Shown one piece after another: positions 48,101-60,495 of a DNA stretch of 64,000 nucleotides. This DNA is from Silene conica (taxonomy: Eukaryota; Streptophyta; Magnoliopsida; Caryophyllales; Caryophyllaceae): the NCBI GenBank assembly GCA_029255685.2, contig CM055313.2:53979579-54043578 (forward strand). Direction: 5' to 3'. How positions within the stretch are numbered: position 1 is the stretch's first letter; each line of letters opens with the position of its first letter. Under the pieces are notes generated by a model, which saw only the letters and a program-made list of their open reading frames with translations, was not told the origin of the DNA and searched no databases. The position numbers and the translations under genes are program-made.

Positions 48101-50384
48101 AGGAATACCTCTATTGACAGAGCTGTTACTACTGACCCAGAGGCTGAGACCAGTGGAGCTAGAACTGTTCAGCTTCAGGCTGAGACTGGGGTTCACCCTG
48201 ACCCACCTACTGGTATGTTCTTGCCTACCATCTATTTATGGTTGTTGTACTTGTAGCTGTTAAGATCTTAGTCTCTTTCCTTAGACTCTTCTTGACCTAC
48301 CTTGAGAGATATCATTGTGTCTTCTCGACTTCACCTAGTAGCCTGCTTATCCTAAAACACCTTGTGCGGTAACCTACCATAGACAGACTTGGGGAATTTC
48401 TTGAGGACAATTGTAGACCATGATTGAGAGAGTGTTGTTACTTGAGGAAAAACCTAAGGAGCTGATGGAATGTGTTTTGTTGATCTTAGTGTTTGTATGT
48501 TACTAATTTGAAGGATAAGTGGACGACGGGATAACTGTGATAGGTAGAGTGTTATACATGGCTTTCGATGGAACTTAGGTGTGAGAACCTTGCTGAGTCA
48601 TGGATGATTGTAAGTTTGTAATTTCCATTAGAGAATTTAGAGGAACTTGGAGTAAAAATTTATTTCGATGAATATGCTTAAAGTACTGATGTTGTCTGAT
48701 AGGTGAAGGAGGTAAGCTAATGCTGTTTGAACTTGAGGAACGAGAGTTGTTAGTTACGGCGTGAGAACATTGGGACACTTACAAATAACTCGTGGAATTG
48801 ACTGAGTGGTTGATCTTAAGTTACTTAATGGATCTTAACATTTATCTAATGAAGGACTTAAAGGAAAATTTAGGATACATCATCAGTTTGAGAATGAATG
48901 ATTCGTTGAGAGATGTAAGTCCAGAAACGCGTTGTTTTGAGTATGGTTATTTGTGGACCGTGATACAAGTATAGTAGATATATCCCATGAGTTGAGTAGT
49001 CTGAGAGTTTGGTTGAATTGTCATTTGGGAACTATCTGAGATGGGTTATCTAAACTTTTGAGGAATAAATCATCGAAAGGATAATGTTGCTTTAGACTTC
49101 GAGGAACTTTGAGATCGGAATCGTTTTGAGGAACTAGTCATGAGGACCAGTCATATACTTACTTGACTTGGAAGTTGCTACCTTAGTGAGACCTTGCCTT
49201 GGAATGTCCGTTTTATGGTAATAGATGACCTTGGAGAGCTTAGGATATCGAAGTACCCCCATAGAATGAATTTGATGGAATTGAATTACGTAGGACTAAA
49301 GGATATAGGTAATTTTGGTTATGGCCTGTCCGATTGAGAAAAGCCATAGTGTAGAAAGTTTGGTATCCTAATTTCAGAATTCGATGTTTTGGTGATAGAA
49401 TTCAAATTTATATTTAGGAAGTGCGTAAACCTTGGTCCGAGGTATGTGTATTAGGTTTCCACCTTGAGTGAGATATCCTTAACCCTAATAGAACAGATTT
49501 TTGTAAACTGAGTGAGAGTTTGGAAACCTTCTTGTAGAGGAATACCTTGTTTTGTGGATGAGAGAAGGGTAAGAGGAACCGTGGGACCATTGTGAGTATC
49601 GAGGTCACTGGAAACGTCTCCTTGGGATATACTAGAAATCGTTGTAACGATGTTTTGATTATGGATTGAGCGGTTAGTGTACCCATGTTTGGCAAAGGTC
49701 ACCGTCTTCTTTAACCTTCGACTTGATTGTTCTGTTCCTTCAACCCTCCTTTTTGTGTTATGTCAGCCGCGAGGCTTGAAACCCTAATCCTTCGTGTTGA
49801 AAATAAGCTCTGTGACTGTTTCCGCGCTCTCAAACGTCTGTTTTGAAAACTTGTTCCCCAATTGTTGACTTTAAACTCACTGTTTTTGGAAAAAGCTTAG
49901 TTGTTTTGAGACCTGGAAAATGCTTTCTCTCCCGTTAGGAGTGACTTTTAGTCATTGTTGCAATTTTACTTTTTCAAGAATTTGGGAGTAGTGGTCGATT
50001 TGAAGAAAACTTGGTTTTAATAAGCGTAACGTTTTACGATTTTGTCAGATTACAGCGTTGACTGCCACTAGAACTTGTTATTGGAGACGTTTGATAACCC
50101 GTCCTGTGCTTGTCAACACCGAATCAATCTAATTTGAACTTTATTTGAACAAAATTTTGGGACTTGTCTCAGATTTGGAATGTCGGACTCTTGAATACGT
50201 AACGAGAATCCCAATATCCATTGACAAGACTTCTGCCTTGAGACCTTTTGCTTCTTGAAACCTTTTTGCAAGATAAAGTTTTGGGTTACCATAACCCTTG
50301 TGGTACATTTGAAAGTCAGAGTCGTTTTCGTACTTACTTCTACCTTCGATTTTCGAGGACGAATCTTTTTGAAGATTGGGTGAT
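48101..50384 (+). other. Non-coding remainder of the Del-like element
   Basis: 2.3 kb where pol should be. I see no RT, RNase H, integrase or chromodomain motif on either strand, only short chance frames. Words such as TTGAGGAAC recur. It ends with the GAGGACGAATC tail before the 3' LTR. Confidence 0.75.
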
Positions 50385-53072
50385 TGTAACATCCCATATT
50401 TTCGTGATTTATATTTTAAAGGCTTTTAATTATTTTAATCAATAAAATAATATTTTAATAATTTATTGAGAAAGTATTGTTAATAAATTGTAAGATCCGT
50501 CTTAAGAACCTTAAGTCCTTAAGACAAATATATATTGGCAAATAATCCGACTCAACAAACCCGTTCACTTTCAAAAGTCCGTTTCACTTAAACGGAAAGG
50601 ACAAATAAAACCCTACCATTTCCTTATGAATGTCGACACATTCATCACCCTCAAAAACAAACACTGTAAACTTATTTCTCCTTAAACCCTCTTAAATCTT
50701 CATCTTCTTTTCCAAATTCCGTCATTATCCGTTCACCGAATCGAGGTAATAAATACATTTTCGGAATCCTCATGGAATTTGCAAGCCATCCGTCACTTCC
50801 GTTTTTCATTTCGTTCCACTTCAAAAATGGGCTGTTTTTGGAGAAATCCGTTTATAGCTTATAACAATCGCTTTTCATGTTGTAGGAGAGGGCTTAGAAG
50901 ATCACAAGGAGGTTAGTGTCGGGATTGAAGAGGAGATAGGAGCTTAAACGCTTAAAAGGGTGACGATTACGAGTAACTCAGCCTTTTTGTTAAAATAGCA
51001 AGTTTTGTGTTGTGTTCTTGTTTAAGTTTCTGATTTTGCTTGAGGTTTATGTTCAAGGACTTAGAAATCATGCTAGGAATATATGTATATGACGTTTTTG
51101 TGCTTAGATGATGTTCCACATGCTTATTGTCAAATTTCAGAAATTGTATACTTGCGACGGATACAAATAATATTCGTATTGAGGATTGTTTGTGGGTTTA
51201 TGTGCTGATAGATAATGTATTTGATGATTTGAGATTATGGGTAAACATTGTATGTTGCTAGATTAGAAGTCTTGAATCGATTTAGGTCGAATTTTTAAGT
51301 TACAGGAAGAATGCGTTTTCGTGCTCAGGGACTCTGAGTCGGTTGACCGACCGGCCGCCGGTCGACCGGCTGGGAGTGTCTCTTGTTGTTTTTGCGAAAC
51401 TTAAAAATTTGACACTTAGGGTGCCCAGCCGGTAGGCCGGCTGCCTGCCGACCGGCTGAGGACCCTTGCCCTTTGAGTAGTTCGTAATTAGTAGAGGAAG
51501 GAGGGGTTGCCAGCCGGTAGGCCGGCTGCCTGCCGACCGGCTGGGGACCCCTGATTCTTGTTTTTATTTTGAATTCGTAATTAGTCCGTAACTTTTAAAC
51601 GGTTGATCGGTTTTAATTGAAATTCATTCTATGTACCATGTATGTGTGTTTGAGGTCCCCGGAGGACGGGCGACACTATATTGGGTTCGGGAATAGAGAG
51701 AGGATAGAGACCCCCCGGTCAGGTAACCGAAAGGGAAACCGGCTCTCCCTCAACTTAGTTCCCGGGATCAATTAAGTGTTGATTAGAAGTGTAAAGGTCT
51801 AGAACTATAGGTTAGTTTCTATACTTGGATGATATTGTATTGATGCGTATTAAGGTATGCCTTAAGCTGGCCTCTAAGCTTAATACGTGAGCTTGTTGTC
51901 TTATATGGGGATATGCCTTAAGCTGGCCTCTGAGCCCTATATGTGTATGGTTGTCGTGTCTGTGATATGCCTTAAGCTGGCCTCTGAGCCCAGACATGTT
52001 TGTTGTGATCGCGTTGGAACATGGCTTAAGTTGGCCTCTGAGTCTGACGAGTAGAGCAGCTGCACAACGGGGCATTTAGGTCGTAGCACCTCACCCGGAG
52101 TGCAGATGTTTGATGCTAGAACATGCCTTAAGCTGGCCTCTGAGTCTAGTATCTTGTGATGTAGTGAAGGGACATGCCTTAAGCTGACCTCCGAGTCCTT
52201 TACTTTTGGGTGCTACTCTATGCCTTAAGTTGGCCTCTGAGTCTAGTGTCTTGCTGATTGGCAGGTCTATGCCTTAAGATGGCCTCTGAGTCCTTACTTG
52301 TTGAATGATTGGTATTTAGGTTATCTCTTAAGTTGACCGCTGAACCTTATACTTGCTGAGTCTTATCTGCTTGCCTTGAGTTGGTATAGTGTCAGATATG
52401 TATGATGATAATGATGTTTACCGTACCTTGACTTTGTTATTGTTCACCCAAGGCATTGGGTGACTCTTTAGTCAATTTCGTAAATGGTTTGGACTGAAAG
52501 ACCTCCCGACCGGGCAACCGGTAGGGAAACCGGATGTCCTTCCAAATAGTTTCCGAAGTTGGTTGAGAGCCCTGCATTAGTAATTGCATGATGATATGAG
52601 TTTCAGTTATTGAGATATTGATATGCTTCACATGTTTATATATGTTGGAGTATTCTGTTTGTATTGCTTGTTACGTGTCGTTACAAAAGGTGGTTAGGAG
52701 AACTCTAGTCACTCCCCACTAACTGTGGCGTACATGTTTTCATGTATGTAGGTACATGCAGGTTGGACGGGGTTCACTGAGAGCTAGCGAGTGATGATCC
52801 ACTTGTCATCTTATGACTTACACTTTCGATTAGCTAGACTCTAGTTTTGATACAGTTTATGTTTTGGTGCCTGTAGGGATGTTCCATCCCAGGCTGTTGT
52901 ATTTATTTAGTTTCCGTACTTAGACAGTATACTTATCTATTTCAGTTTATGTCAGTTTCAGTTTTCAGTTTTAATTCACCTCGCATGTTGTTTATGTTAA
53001 AAAGTTTAAATTCCGCTGCATTTTTAGTATTTTGTATGTTTTATATTTTCCGCTTTCGCGAGGGGTTTTACA
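50385..53072 (+). repeat. 3' LTR of the Del-like element (2.69 kb)
   Basis: TGTAACATCCC...GGGGTTTTACA. It differs from the 5' LTR by one hairpin unit and many point changes, so it is clearly older than the Athila-like insertion at 32088. Confidence 0.94.
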
Positions 53073-53077
53073 CGTAC

Positions 53078-53360
53078 GATCATGTGGTTATGGTGGACTA
53101 AAGATAGAATTTACAGAAATTTATCGACCAAGAATTCTAAATGTAGAATTAGCCAAAAGGTTGACTTATCAATTTACTGAAATTGAGTCTTGGGATCGTT
53201 TATATAGTTCTTGAGGAAGATCAATTATATAAATGCTAAAGTCCTCGCATTAAACTGTTTTTGCTAGACTATTTACAAAACGATGGTATGCTTATTATGT
53301 TTTAATTTCTTCTTTACAGTGTAGCATTCACCTAAACAAAACAATAATACTGCAAAAACT
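53078..53360 (+). other. Copia family B leader, second part
   Basis: Continues the leader after the Del-like insertion and leads to the gag ATG. No gene of its own. Confidence 0.6.
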
Positions 53361-54485
53361 ATGGCTGGTCATAATGATGCCCATATGCCTAGTGCCACAC
53401 TAAGAAAAGAATCCTGGCTTAAGGCTTTCATGGACCACATGAATCAGTCCACGCGACTGAAAAATGATGGGTCCAAGTTTGCGGACTGGGAGGCTGCATT
53501 ACGGAATGCAGCTGTAGCTGATGGTAAGCTCAAGTATTTAACTGAGCCTTTACCACCTAACCCAAGCCCCACTGCTAGAGCTAACGTATCACAAGCTTAT
53601 AGTGATTTCGTTATGGAAGCGGGTGCGATAAAGAACGTACTCATTTTTGCAATGGAACCCAATTTGCAAAGACGCTTCATTTCCCATGGTGCAAATAAGA
53701 TTTTCACCACGCTCACAAACGAATTCTCAAAAGCACCGAGAATCGTTTCATATGAGCACACATGTCGCTTCTTCGATGCGAAACTCCAAAAGGGCCAACC
53801 AGTTAGCCCACACATTCTCAATATGATTAAGAATGTCGAGAAATTGGAGTCCCTGAACTGCAAGATCAGTGAGAACGTAATCATTGATCGAATGCTTCAT
53901 TCACTTCATGATGGTTTTTCCTTATTCAGGGCAAACTATTACATGAATGACATGAAGAAAAGTCCTCACGAGCTACACTCCCTTCTCGTACAGACCGAGA
54001 AGGATCTTAATTTGAGTGGGAGCATGAAGCAAGACGTTCTCAAGATTGCAAAGAAGGGAAAGGGTAAGGGAAAAGCTCAAACAGAGCTAACAATAGCTAA
54101 GCCTCCTAAATTCAAAAGGGCCGGATTTAAGAGTGGGCCTGGTGAGACAAGTAGCTCACAAGGCAAGACAAAGAGAAAAGACGGTAACATTGAGTGCCAC
54201 CATTGCCACAAAACTGGGCATTGGAGGCGGAACTGTCCAGTGTACCGTGAGGACATAAAAGCAGGCCACGTAACTCCTGTTGGTATGTCATCTTATATTC
54301 ATATGATTGAGATTAACCATGCAAGTTTCGGAACTTGGGTACTTGATACCGGTTGTGGTTCTCATATGTGTAATCATTTGCAGGGCCTAAAAAACATCAC
54401 ACCTCTCGTAAAGGGTGATGTGGACCTGCGAGTCGGGAATGGAGCAAAAGTTGCTGCTGCTTCCATGGGAACATATGTGATCTAG
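53361..54485 (+). pseudogene. Copia family B gag-protease, 374 codons, prematurely stopped
   Basis: Copia-type gag: DGSKFADWEAALRN near the N-terminus, FAMEPNLQRRF, TLTNEFSKAPRIVSYEHTCR, FDAKLQKGQPVSPHILNMIK and a Lys-rich hinge (KIAKKGKGKGKA). A zinc knuckle, CHHCHKTGHWRRNC, lies at about residue 278. The protease begins with WVLDTGCGSHMCNHL, in which DTG is the catalytic triad. The frame stops at TAG (54483) where the duplicated copy downstream has CAG, so one C-to-T change ended it. It starts at the first ATG of the long frame. Confidence 0.9.
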
Positions 54486-54604
54486 CTACCGAGCGGATTC
54501 GAGTTATATCTGTATAACTGGGAATGGAGCAAAAGTTGCTGCTGCTTCCATGGGAACATATGTGATCCAGCTACCGAGCGGATTCGAGTTATATCTGTAT
54601 AACT
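54435..54604 (+). repeat. 85-bp tandem duplication in the Copia-B protease
   Basis: Units 54435-54519 and 54520-54604, starting GGGAATGGAGC and ending CTGTATAACT, almost identical. 85 is not a multiple of three, so the duplication shifts the frame, independently of the TAG in the first copy. Confidence 0.92.
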
Positions 54605-54754
54605 GTTATTATGTACCCAGTTTATCTAAGAACATTATTTCAGTTTCCGTACTCGATAAAGACGGATTTTCATTCTTAATAAAGGATAATAGCTGTATTT
54701 TCTCTTTAAATGGAATGGTTTATGGTAAAGCGGTTTCCATGAATGGTATATATG
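54550..54754 (+). pseudogene. Copia family B protease/pre-integrase segment
   Basis: Continuation of the polyprotein after the duplication: LPSGFELYLYNCYYVPSLSK, IISVSVLDKDGFSF and GKAVSMNGIY, cut at the CACTA insertion. In Copia this segment precedes the HHCC zinc domain of integrase. Confidence 0.85.
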
Positions 54755-54779
54755 CACTACTACAAATCTGGGATAAGAG

Positions 54780-55025
54780 GACGCCTCTTAGAGGACGGTT
54801 GGAGAGGAAACCGTCCTCTATTAACCAAATAAAATTGGCGCCATTTGTGGTATTACAAATAAGACGGTTAACAAAATAACCGTCCTCTTTATAAACATAA
54901 TAAGGACGGTTGGTCAATTCAACCGTCCTCTTATTAAAAAAGAAGACAGTTGTATCATTCAACCGTCCTCTTAATAGTTTTTCCAAAATTAATTAACAAA
55001 AAAAATTAACAAAACCGTCCTCTTA
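54780..55025. repeat. Left subterminal GGACGGTT repeats
   Basis: About eight copies of GAGGACGGTT or AACCGTCCTC in both orientations next to the left terminus. Confidence 0.9.
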
Positions 55026-55427
55026 TTCCAAAACCCTCCGCGCGTCTTCTATTCTTCTTCTATACAACCGCTTACCGTCGTCTTCTTCTTCTTCATCTAT
55101 ACAAACCGCGCCTCCTAATCATTGTTGCCCACGCTCTCCTTCATCGTCATTATCAAGGTATGTGAATTGTATTAACATGCTGTTGGCTACTGGCTGCATG
55201 CTTGTACCCTAATTTTGTTCTCAATTTGGGTATATTTATTGTTTTATTTCAATTAAAAGTTTTGATATTTGACTTTGAATTGCTGGTGTATTAGTTCAAA
55301 TCATCTCGTTTAAAAACTGCTCTCATTTCTTCTCTTGAAACTCATCGTTTCATCACTTCTTCTCTCTCGTTTTACTCTCTCTTTCTATATGTTTATCATT
55401 TAGTTGACCGTTTTTGGCAGATATCCA

Positions 55428-55600
55428 CTACTACAATTAATAGAATAAGTAACACCAGATAGAGAACACTTTAATTGGATAAGCGTCCTCCAAATTAATA
55501 GAGAACGCTCTAAACACAAAACTGTTATGCAAAACTATAATATAAAACGCCTAATATAATAACTGTTATTTATGACTGTAATATATAACGCCTAAGATTT
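55428..55600 (+). other. CACTA-like internal end
   Basis: CACTACTACAATTAATAG resembles a second CACTA terminus within the element, followed by AGCGTCCTCC and GAGAACGC words. I found no matching right end, so it may be a truncated nested copy. Confidence 0.35.
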
Positions 55601-55619
55601 TAACCATTATCTATGTGAT

Positions 55620-58480
55620 GGGTACAAGAAGGAAGCTCCTATTCTTATTAATATTATATTAAATAATTAATTTATTATTTATTAATTATTAATTATTTAT
55701 TATTAATTTTTAGTTGTTAAAATATTATATACCGTGTCAGTAAGTATCTTCATCCGTATTCAGTTTAACACTTCAACCTCAAAATTTCGCTGCATCCTCT
55801 TCCTCTTCCTGTGCGACCTCAAAATTTTACGCGCGCCGCTTCTGCTCTTCATCCTATTCAATTTCGTTGCATCCTCATCTCATTCATCATCTTCAACTGG
55901 TAAGTTTATTATTCTTGTCTAATTATTCGTTTTCAATTTGAAGTAAACCCTAATTCCTTCAGCCCCTTCAATTGTGTTAGTTTTCAATTCGTCTTTTGAT
56001 ATAATTGCTCATCTTGTTGATGATGATGGGATTAACTAATTAGGCATTCTTCCTATTACTTTGGTTTATTTTGATGCTTCCCTTACCTTATTGTATGGAT
56101 TAGACTCAACCGACCCCTTTCCTTAGAGAAAGCTTCCTCTTTTTTATTATTAGCTGTGGTATAGTCGGGATATAGAAGAAACATAGGCGCTAGTAATTAA
56201 ATATATTATTGTATTTCTTGATGAATACTGATCTGGTTCTATTGTTCAAGCTTCAACTGCACTTGACCGCTCTCGAGTCTCGACACTGATCTGGCTCACC
56301 GCTGCCTTAGAATGTTCTTAGACTGCCTGCAGTGTCTAACTCTAAACTCCTATCTATTCTATGCCCTCCTACATATATATCTATACTTTATTGTAGACTG
56401 GTAAGTCCTTCCTTAACTAGTGGAGACTGGAGAGTATATATAATACTGCTTATATTTCCAAATTCCCTCAAAGGGAATAGTTATAATACTGCTTCGGCAA
56501 CTGCTTGTACTTTTGACAGATTAGGTATGTCTAATTATAATACCTCTTCAGTAGTAAAATACGGTGGTAGATAAAGAAGACAATCTCATTGTTTATCTAA
56601 TAGGTGGTAGCTAGTCTTCCAGGAAAGCCCCCTTATGCATTGAGCTTCAATTTTTGTCTTTGCACTATCAATTACTTCAAACCCTCATAGACTAGGATTG
56701 TATAATTTCAACACGGTAAGATTGTATAATTTCATCTTTCACACCTATTATTTCTAGAATATTACTAAACCAAAAAATAGTCCAATATATGTCAATAGTT
56801 TCTGTAAGAAAATTCACCAGCTGTAGATGGAATTGAGCGCTGATTTGCCGAAACTGCCACATTATGAAATACTTAAAAAGGCTCCTACTGATAGGAATAT
56901 AAATACATAACTAAAGAATTTCATGTAGAATACCATGACACTCATCTGTAATTTCCACTAAATTAACATCACATCATATAGACATATACTCATAAATCTA
57001 TATATTGAATTCAAGACAGTAGGCTAGCTGATCTCTCAATCAACCTAGCTCGAATTAGATGTACTAGTAACCCGACGCAATAATTTCAAGTAGAATGTCG
57101 AATGAGACTCACGCTGGGGATACAAAATTTATGATTGGTTGTATTACTAAGCAAGTGATGGGTCAAGCACGATCATGATAATGAAGACGAAAATTCAGAC
57201 GACTGTGCCCAATTTGAAACAAGGAGGCACATTGGTTATACAAGCCGAGGACCGAATTTTTTCTCTCCTGTCAATAGTCGAAGAGGGAGCTATGCGAGAA
57301 GAGGTATTTATTTTGTTTTCTAAATGGTTCTTATAATAATAACTATGGGCATTATTTTGTTATTTGGTGTGATAGAGTTATGGACTTGGCTTTTAGAGTA
57401 CTTTAAATATTAAAAGTCTGGCGTCCAAGAGTATTATACCATGCTTTCTCAGCCATTTTAATTCGATTTCTGGCCTTTTCGTAAGTTCTACATTTCCGCT
57501 TCTTCCCGTGTGTCGTTTGTAGTACTACTTCTTGAATTGCCAGTGTGAGTTCCACTTGAAACTTGAAAATATGAGTGATTATATGTATCATGTACGATTA
57601 TGACAGTATCGAATTTATTTAGAACTCCGTTCTTAGGTCCCTAATTGTCTGCAGGAGTAGTGCCAGTAACTTATTTCGTTTTACTTTGCCTATTGAGTTT
57701 ATTTTCATCTATTTTTGGCTCAATTCGATAATTTCTTTAGGCGGTGCTTCTATTCATCACCAGTCGAGCGTTGCTGATGCATACGTTCACTGTAGTCAAG
57801 TCATAAAACTCGTGTTTTAGAAGCCAGATGCCTGATACTTCAACGATACCCATGAACTCCACTAATAGACTGTCATTTTCGCTTTGGTGTGATACACTTT
57901 TGACTTATTTTCTTACTGGCTTTGGTGTGATACACTCCCCTTCTGACTTATCTTCTTACTGGCTGGCTTAATAATCTTCGAAAAACATTAAAGCTAAGCA
58001 AAGTGGGCTCTTAAGATTAGAAGTTGAAATGAAATTAATTGTAATCTTTTGTTTTGACTTTTTGATTTAGGTGCGTCTTGCTTATTGTAAAACTAATGAC
58101 AACAGAAAGAAGGAATATATGTGTATTATCTTTTTGAATGAATGTAGCGTACAACTCTAGTGTTTATATACAACTAGGAGAATAACTACTTGCCTAATAC
58201 TAGCTACAAAATATGACCAGAATATTTTGTATACAAGAATAGCTAGGATATTGATTGACTGTATAATACTTCATATCATAAAGATAGTATTTCACAATAT
58301 CGTTTGACACTTATATATGATCTGCTCTAACTTACTCTAACTAGAATGACTATAAGAATTCTATATAATAATATAGTAAAAGAAGGTAGATTGAAGTTGT
58401 ATTACTTACCATTTCAGTAAAAGCACGTGCGTGCCCTCTCTTTCTTTAAATTTCTGTTGCTTAATTCTGCTTTATTGGTT
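55620..58480. other. CACTA interior without a recognised gene
   Basis: AT-rich sequence. CT-rich leader-like stretches around 55740-55915 end in a possible splice donor. A short coding-like piece at 57165-57302 (RRHIGYTSRGPNFFSPVNSR) ends in RRG before GTATTT. I cannot name it. Confidence 0.35.
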
Positions 58481-58489
58481 CAGGGCAAA

Positions 58490-59250
58490 TATTGCGAAAG
58501 GATTTACTCGTAATGACCTCATTAAGCAGCTTGATATTTTGAAAGTGAGTAACTATTTGCTTTTGGTGCTGTAATGAGTTTTTTGCTTGAATTCTAACCA
58601 TCACTGCACATTTTCTTCAGGTTTCATATGAACCATCCGTGCATTTGGATACTTTTAACTGCATTAGAAGTGGTATGTAGGTGCTGTGTCGGCTCTGCTT
58701 GGCTTTTTTCCTGAGGTTTTGTTTCTGAACTTATTATCGTATTCGCCTTGTTCTACATGTTCTATGATGATATCTTCTATGTTGTGCATTTGATGTAGTA
58801 GATGAGGTAAATATGTAATTGTTGTTGTTATTCTCACTGTACGATGCTTACTTTCTTTATTTTTTGAGATTGAGTGACTCGTCGAACAGGCGCAAAAACT
58901 TCCGTCTGATCAGGCTACTTTTCGTGTGTTAATCAGCTCACAATGTACCGTTAGAATAGGAAAGGGTCTTGTATTGCAATTTTACCAGTATTTTCTTCCC
59001 TCCAAGTAGAATCAATTATTAACGTATTTTGCAATCTTATTTCTGGATGGTTGTCTACGCATCGAAATTGGTTCTTATTACAACATTGTTTCTTTGCAGG
59101 ATGTATGTCAGCAGTTTAGGTTATGTTAATCTGAGGTTTGCTGGTTACATTGTTACTGTCAAGGTTGAGGTGAAAGAAGATGCTCTAGTTGAACCGTTAT
59201 CTTCAAGCTTGGAGTCCTTTGATCAACTCGATATGTGGACAGGTCACTAT
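58490..59250 (+). pseudogene. Unidentified exon-like pieces in CACTA
   Basis: 58490-58541 reads ANIAKGFTRNDLIKQLDILK before a donor-like GTGAGT. 58620 onward reads VSYEPSVHLDTFNCIRSG. 59101-59250 follows an acceptor (TTTGCAG) and reads YVNLRFAGYIVTVKVEVKE, then SSLESFDQLDMWTGHYVVW. These look like pieces of one or more captured plant genes, but I do not recognise the family. Confidence 0.4.
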
Positions 59251-59254
59251 GTGG

Positions 59255-59555
59255 TTTGGCAGAGAACAGAAAAAGGATGGTCCGTGGTGGGGCTGTTAGA
59301 GTGATTTTACAGAAGATGCAGAATGAGGGTCACCTTTATAAGCTGTCAACAATAATGGCTTTGCTGGCAACACATACGGATGCGATAAAGGAGCTTGTGG
59401 AGTTGGGGGCAGTCAAGTTCTTGCTTGAAATCATTAGGGAGAGCAGGAATGAGGATATCAAAGAGAATTGTATAGCTATAGTATTCTTAATGTGCAGGAA
59501 AAAGCGTGCTGTGCTAGAGGAGGTTGGAGAGGAGGAGAAAGTGCATGGTACTTGA
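59255..59555 (+). pseudogene. Captured ARM-repeat fragment of a plant U-box E3 ligase-like gene
   Basis: The frame ENRKRMVRGGAVRVILQKM, then LSTIMALLATHTDAIKEL, VELGAVKFLLEIIRESRNED and IKENCIAIVFLMCRKKR, EEEKVHGT matches the C-terminal armadillo repeats of plant U-box (PUB) proteins. These typically read NRxRxVRAGxV...LVELGAVPFLLxIIRES...KENCVAIL and EEExxxGT. The stop comes where the parent protein would continue with about 20 residues. No U-box is present, so it cannot be a working ligase. It lies inside the CACTA element, so it was probably captured. Confidence 0.75.
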
Positions 59556-60120
59556 GGTAATGGAAACAGGGCCAAAAATTAGAACTATAGCTAATTCACT
59601 GGATAACCAAAGAAGGTAATTGAAGCTAAATGATTAATCTACATACATAATACTGCTAAAGTTTTGTTTCTTGTCTTTTAGATTGAGCTTAAGACGGCAC
59701 CTGCTGATCACTAATATGAAACTCAGGCTATTGAATGAGGGATCATTTGTGGAGATCTTGTACTACTGAACATATGCAACATGGCGCCATGGCTAGATAT
59801 TCTTCAGACTGGTCCGAAGTTTTCTATCTCAACACTAGAGGCTGTGTGAAACTTATATCATAGTTCATATTTTATAGTTACAAACTTATTCCTTTTTGTT
59901 CGGTTAGATTTAGAGTATAATTTTAACTTTTGTTGTATTTTCCGAAATGTAATATATGATATATTTAAGTTAATGAAACAGTTTTTATTTGAAAAATTAG
60001 TTTTCAAAGAGCATGAATTTGATGTTATAAATTAGTGCAAAAAAAAGGATAGCTATATTTATATATTGACACCAAAAAAGGCAGGCAATATAAAAAATTG
60101 ACGCTAAAAAGTTATGTGAA
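59556..60120. other. CACTA interior, non-coding
   Basis: Downstream of the ARM fragment. No recognised gene; AT-rich from about 59880. Confidence 0.4.
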
Positions 60121-60129
60121 CATGTTCAA

Positions 60130-60480
60130 AACAAGACGGTTCCGAATTAAAACCGTCCTCTTTAAAAATATCAAACAAGACGGTTACAAAGTCAACCGTC
60201 CTTCTTAAAAACATCAAAGAAGACGGTTGCAAACTCAACCATCCTCCTTAGAAACATCAAAGAGGACGGTTCTAATTGGAACCGTCCTCTTTTATACATT
60301 CAAAGAAGACGGTTCTAATTGCAACTGTCCTCTTTCAAAAATTCAAAGAGGACGGTTTGACTTTTTTTCAACCGTCCTCTTAAGCAACGAGGACGGGTGA
60401 ATTTAGGACGGTTGTATTTGGGTCTTAGGACGGTTGTATTTGGGTCTTAGAACGGTTTTGAACCGTCCTCGTTTCCCCTG
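60130..60480. repeat. Right subterminal GGACGGTT repeats
   Basis: About twelve copies of AGACGGTT/GGACGGTT and AACCGTCCTC, alternating in orientation and spaced about 25-35 bp, mirroring the left end. Confidence 0.92.
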
Positions 60481-60495
60481 TTTGTAGTAGTGATG

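Larger units (their letters stand above)
44013..53072 (+). mobile_element. Del/Tekay-like Gypsy element with gag only, 9.06 kb
   Basis: LTRs at 44013-46787 and 50385-53072 start (T/G)GTAACATCCCATATTTT and end GGGGTTTTACA. A perfect 5-bp TSD, CGTAC, lies at 44008-44012 and 53073-53077. A tRNA-Met primer site follows the 5' LTR. A gag frame is present but no protease, RT or integrase. GAGGACGAATCTTTTTGAAG before the 3' LTR resembles the end of Del/Tekay elements. The first base of the 5' LTR is G rather than T. It interrupts the leader of Copia family B. Confidence 0.94.
54755..60492 (+). mobile_element. CACTA element carrying host gene fragments, 5.7 kb
   Basis: Termini CACTACTACAAAT (left) and GTTTGTAGTAGTG (right) with a perfect 3-bp TSD, ATG, at 54752-54754 and 60493-60495. 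Subterminal repeats of GGACGGTT/AACCGTCC lie at both ends. No transposase was recognised. The interior has exon-like pieces with plausible splice sites (for example 58490-58541 before GTGAG, and 59100 onward after TTTGCAG) and a clear ARM-repeat fragment. It disrupts Copia family B. Confidence 0.93.
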
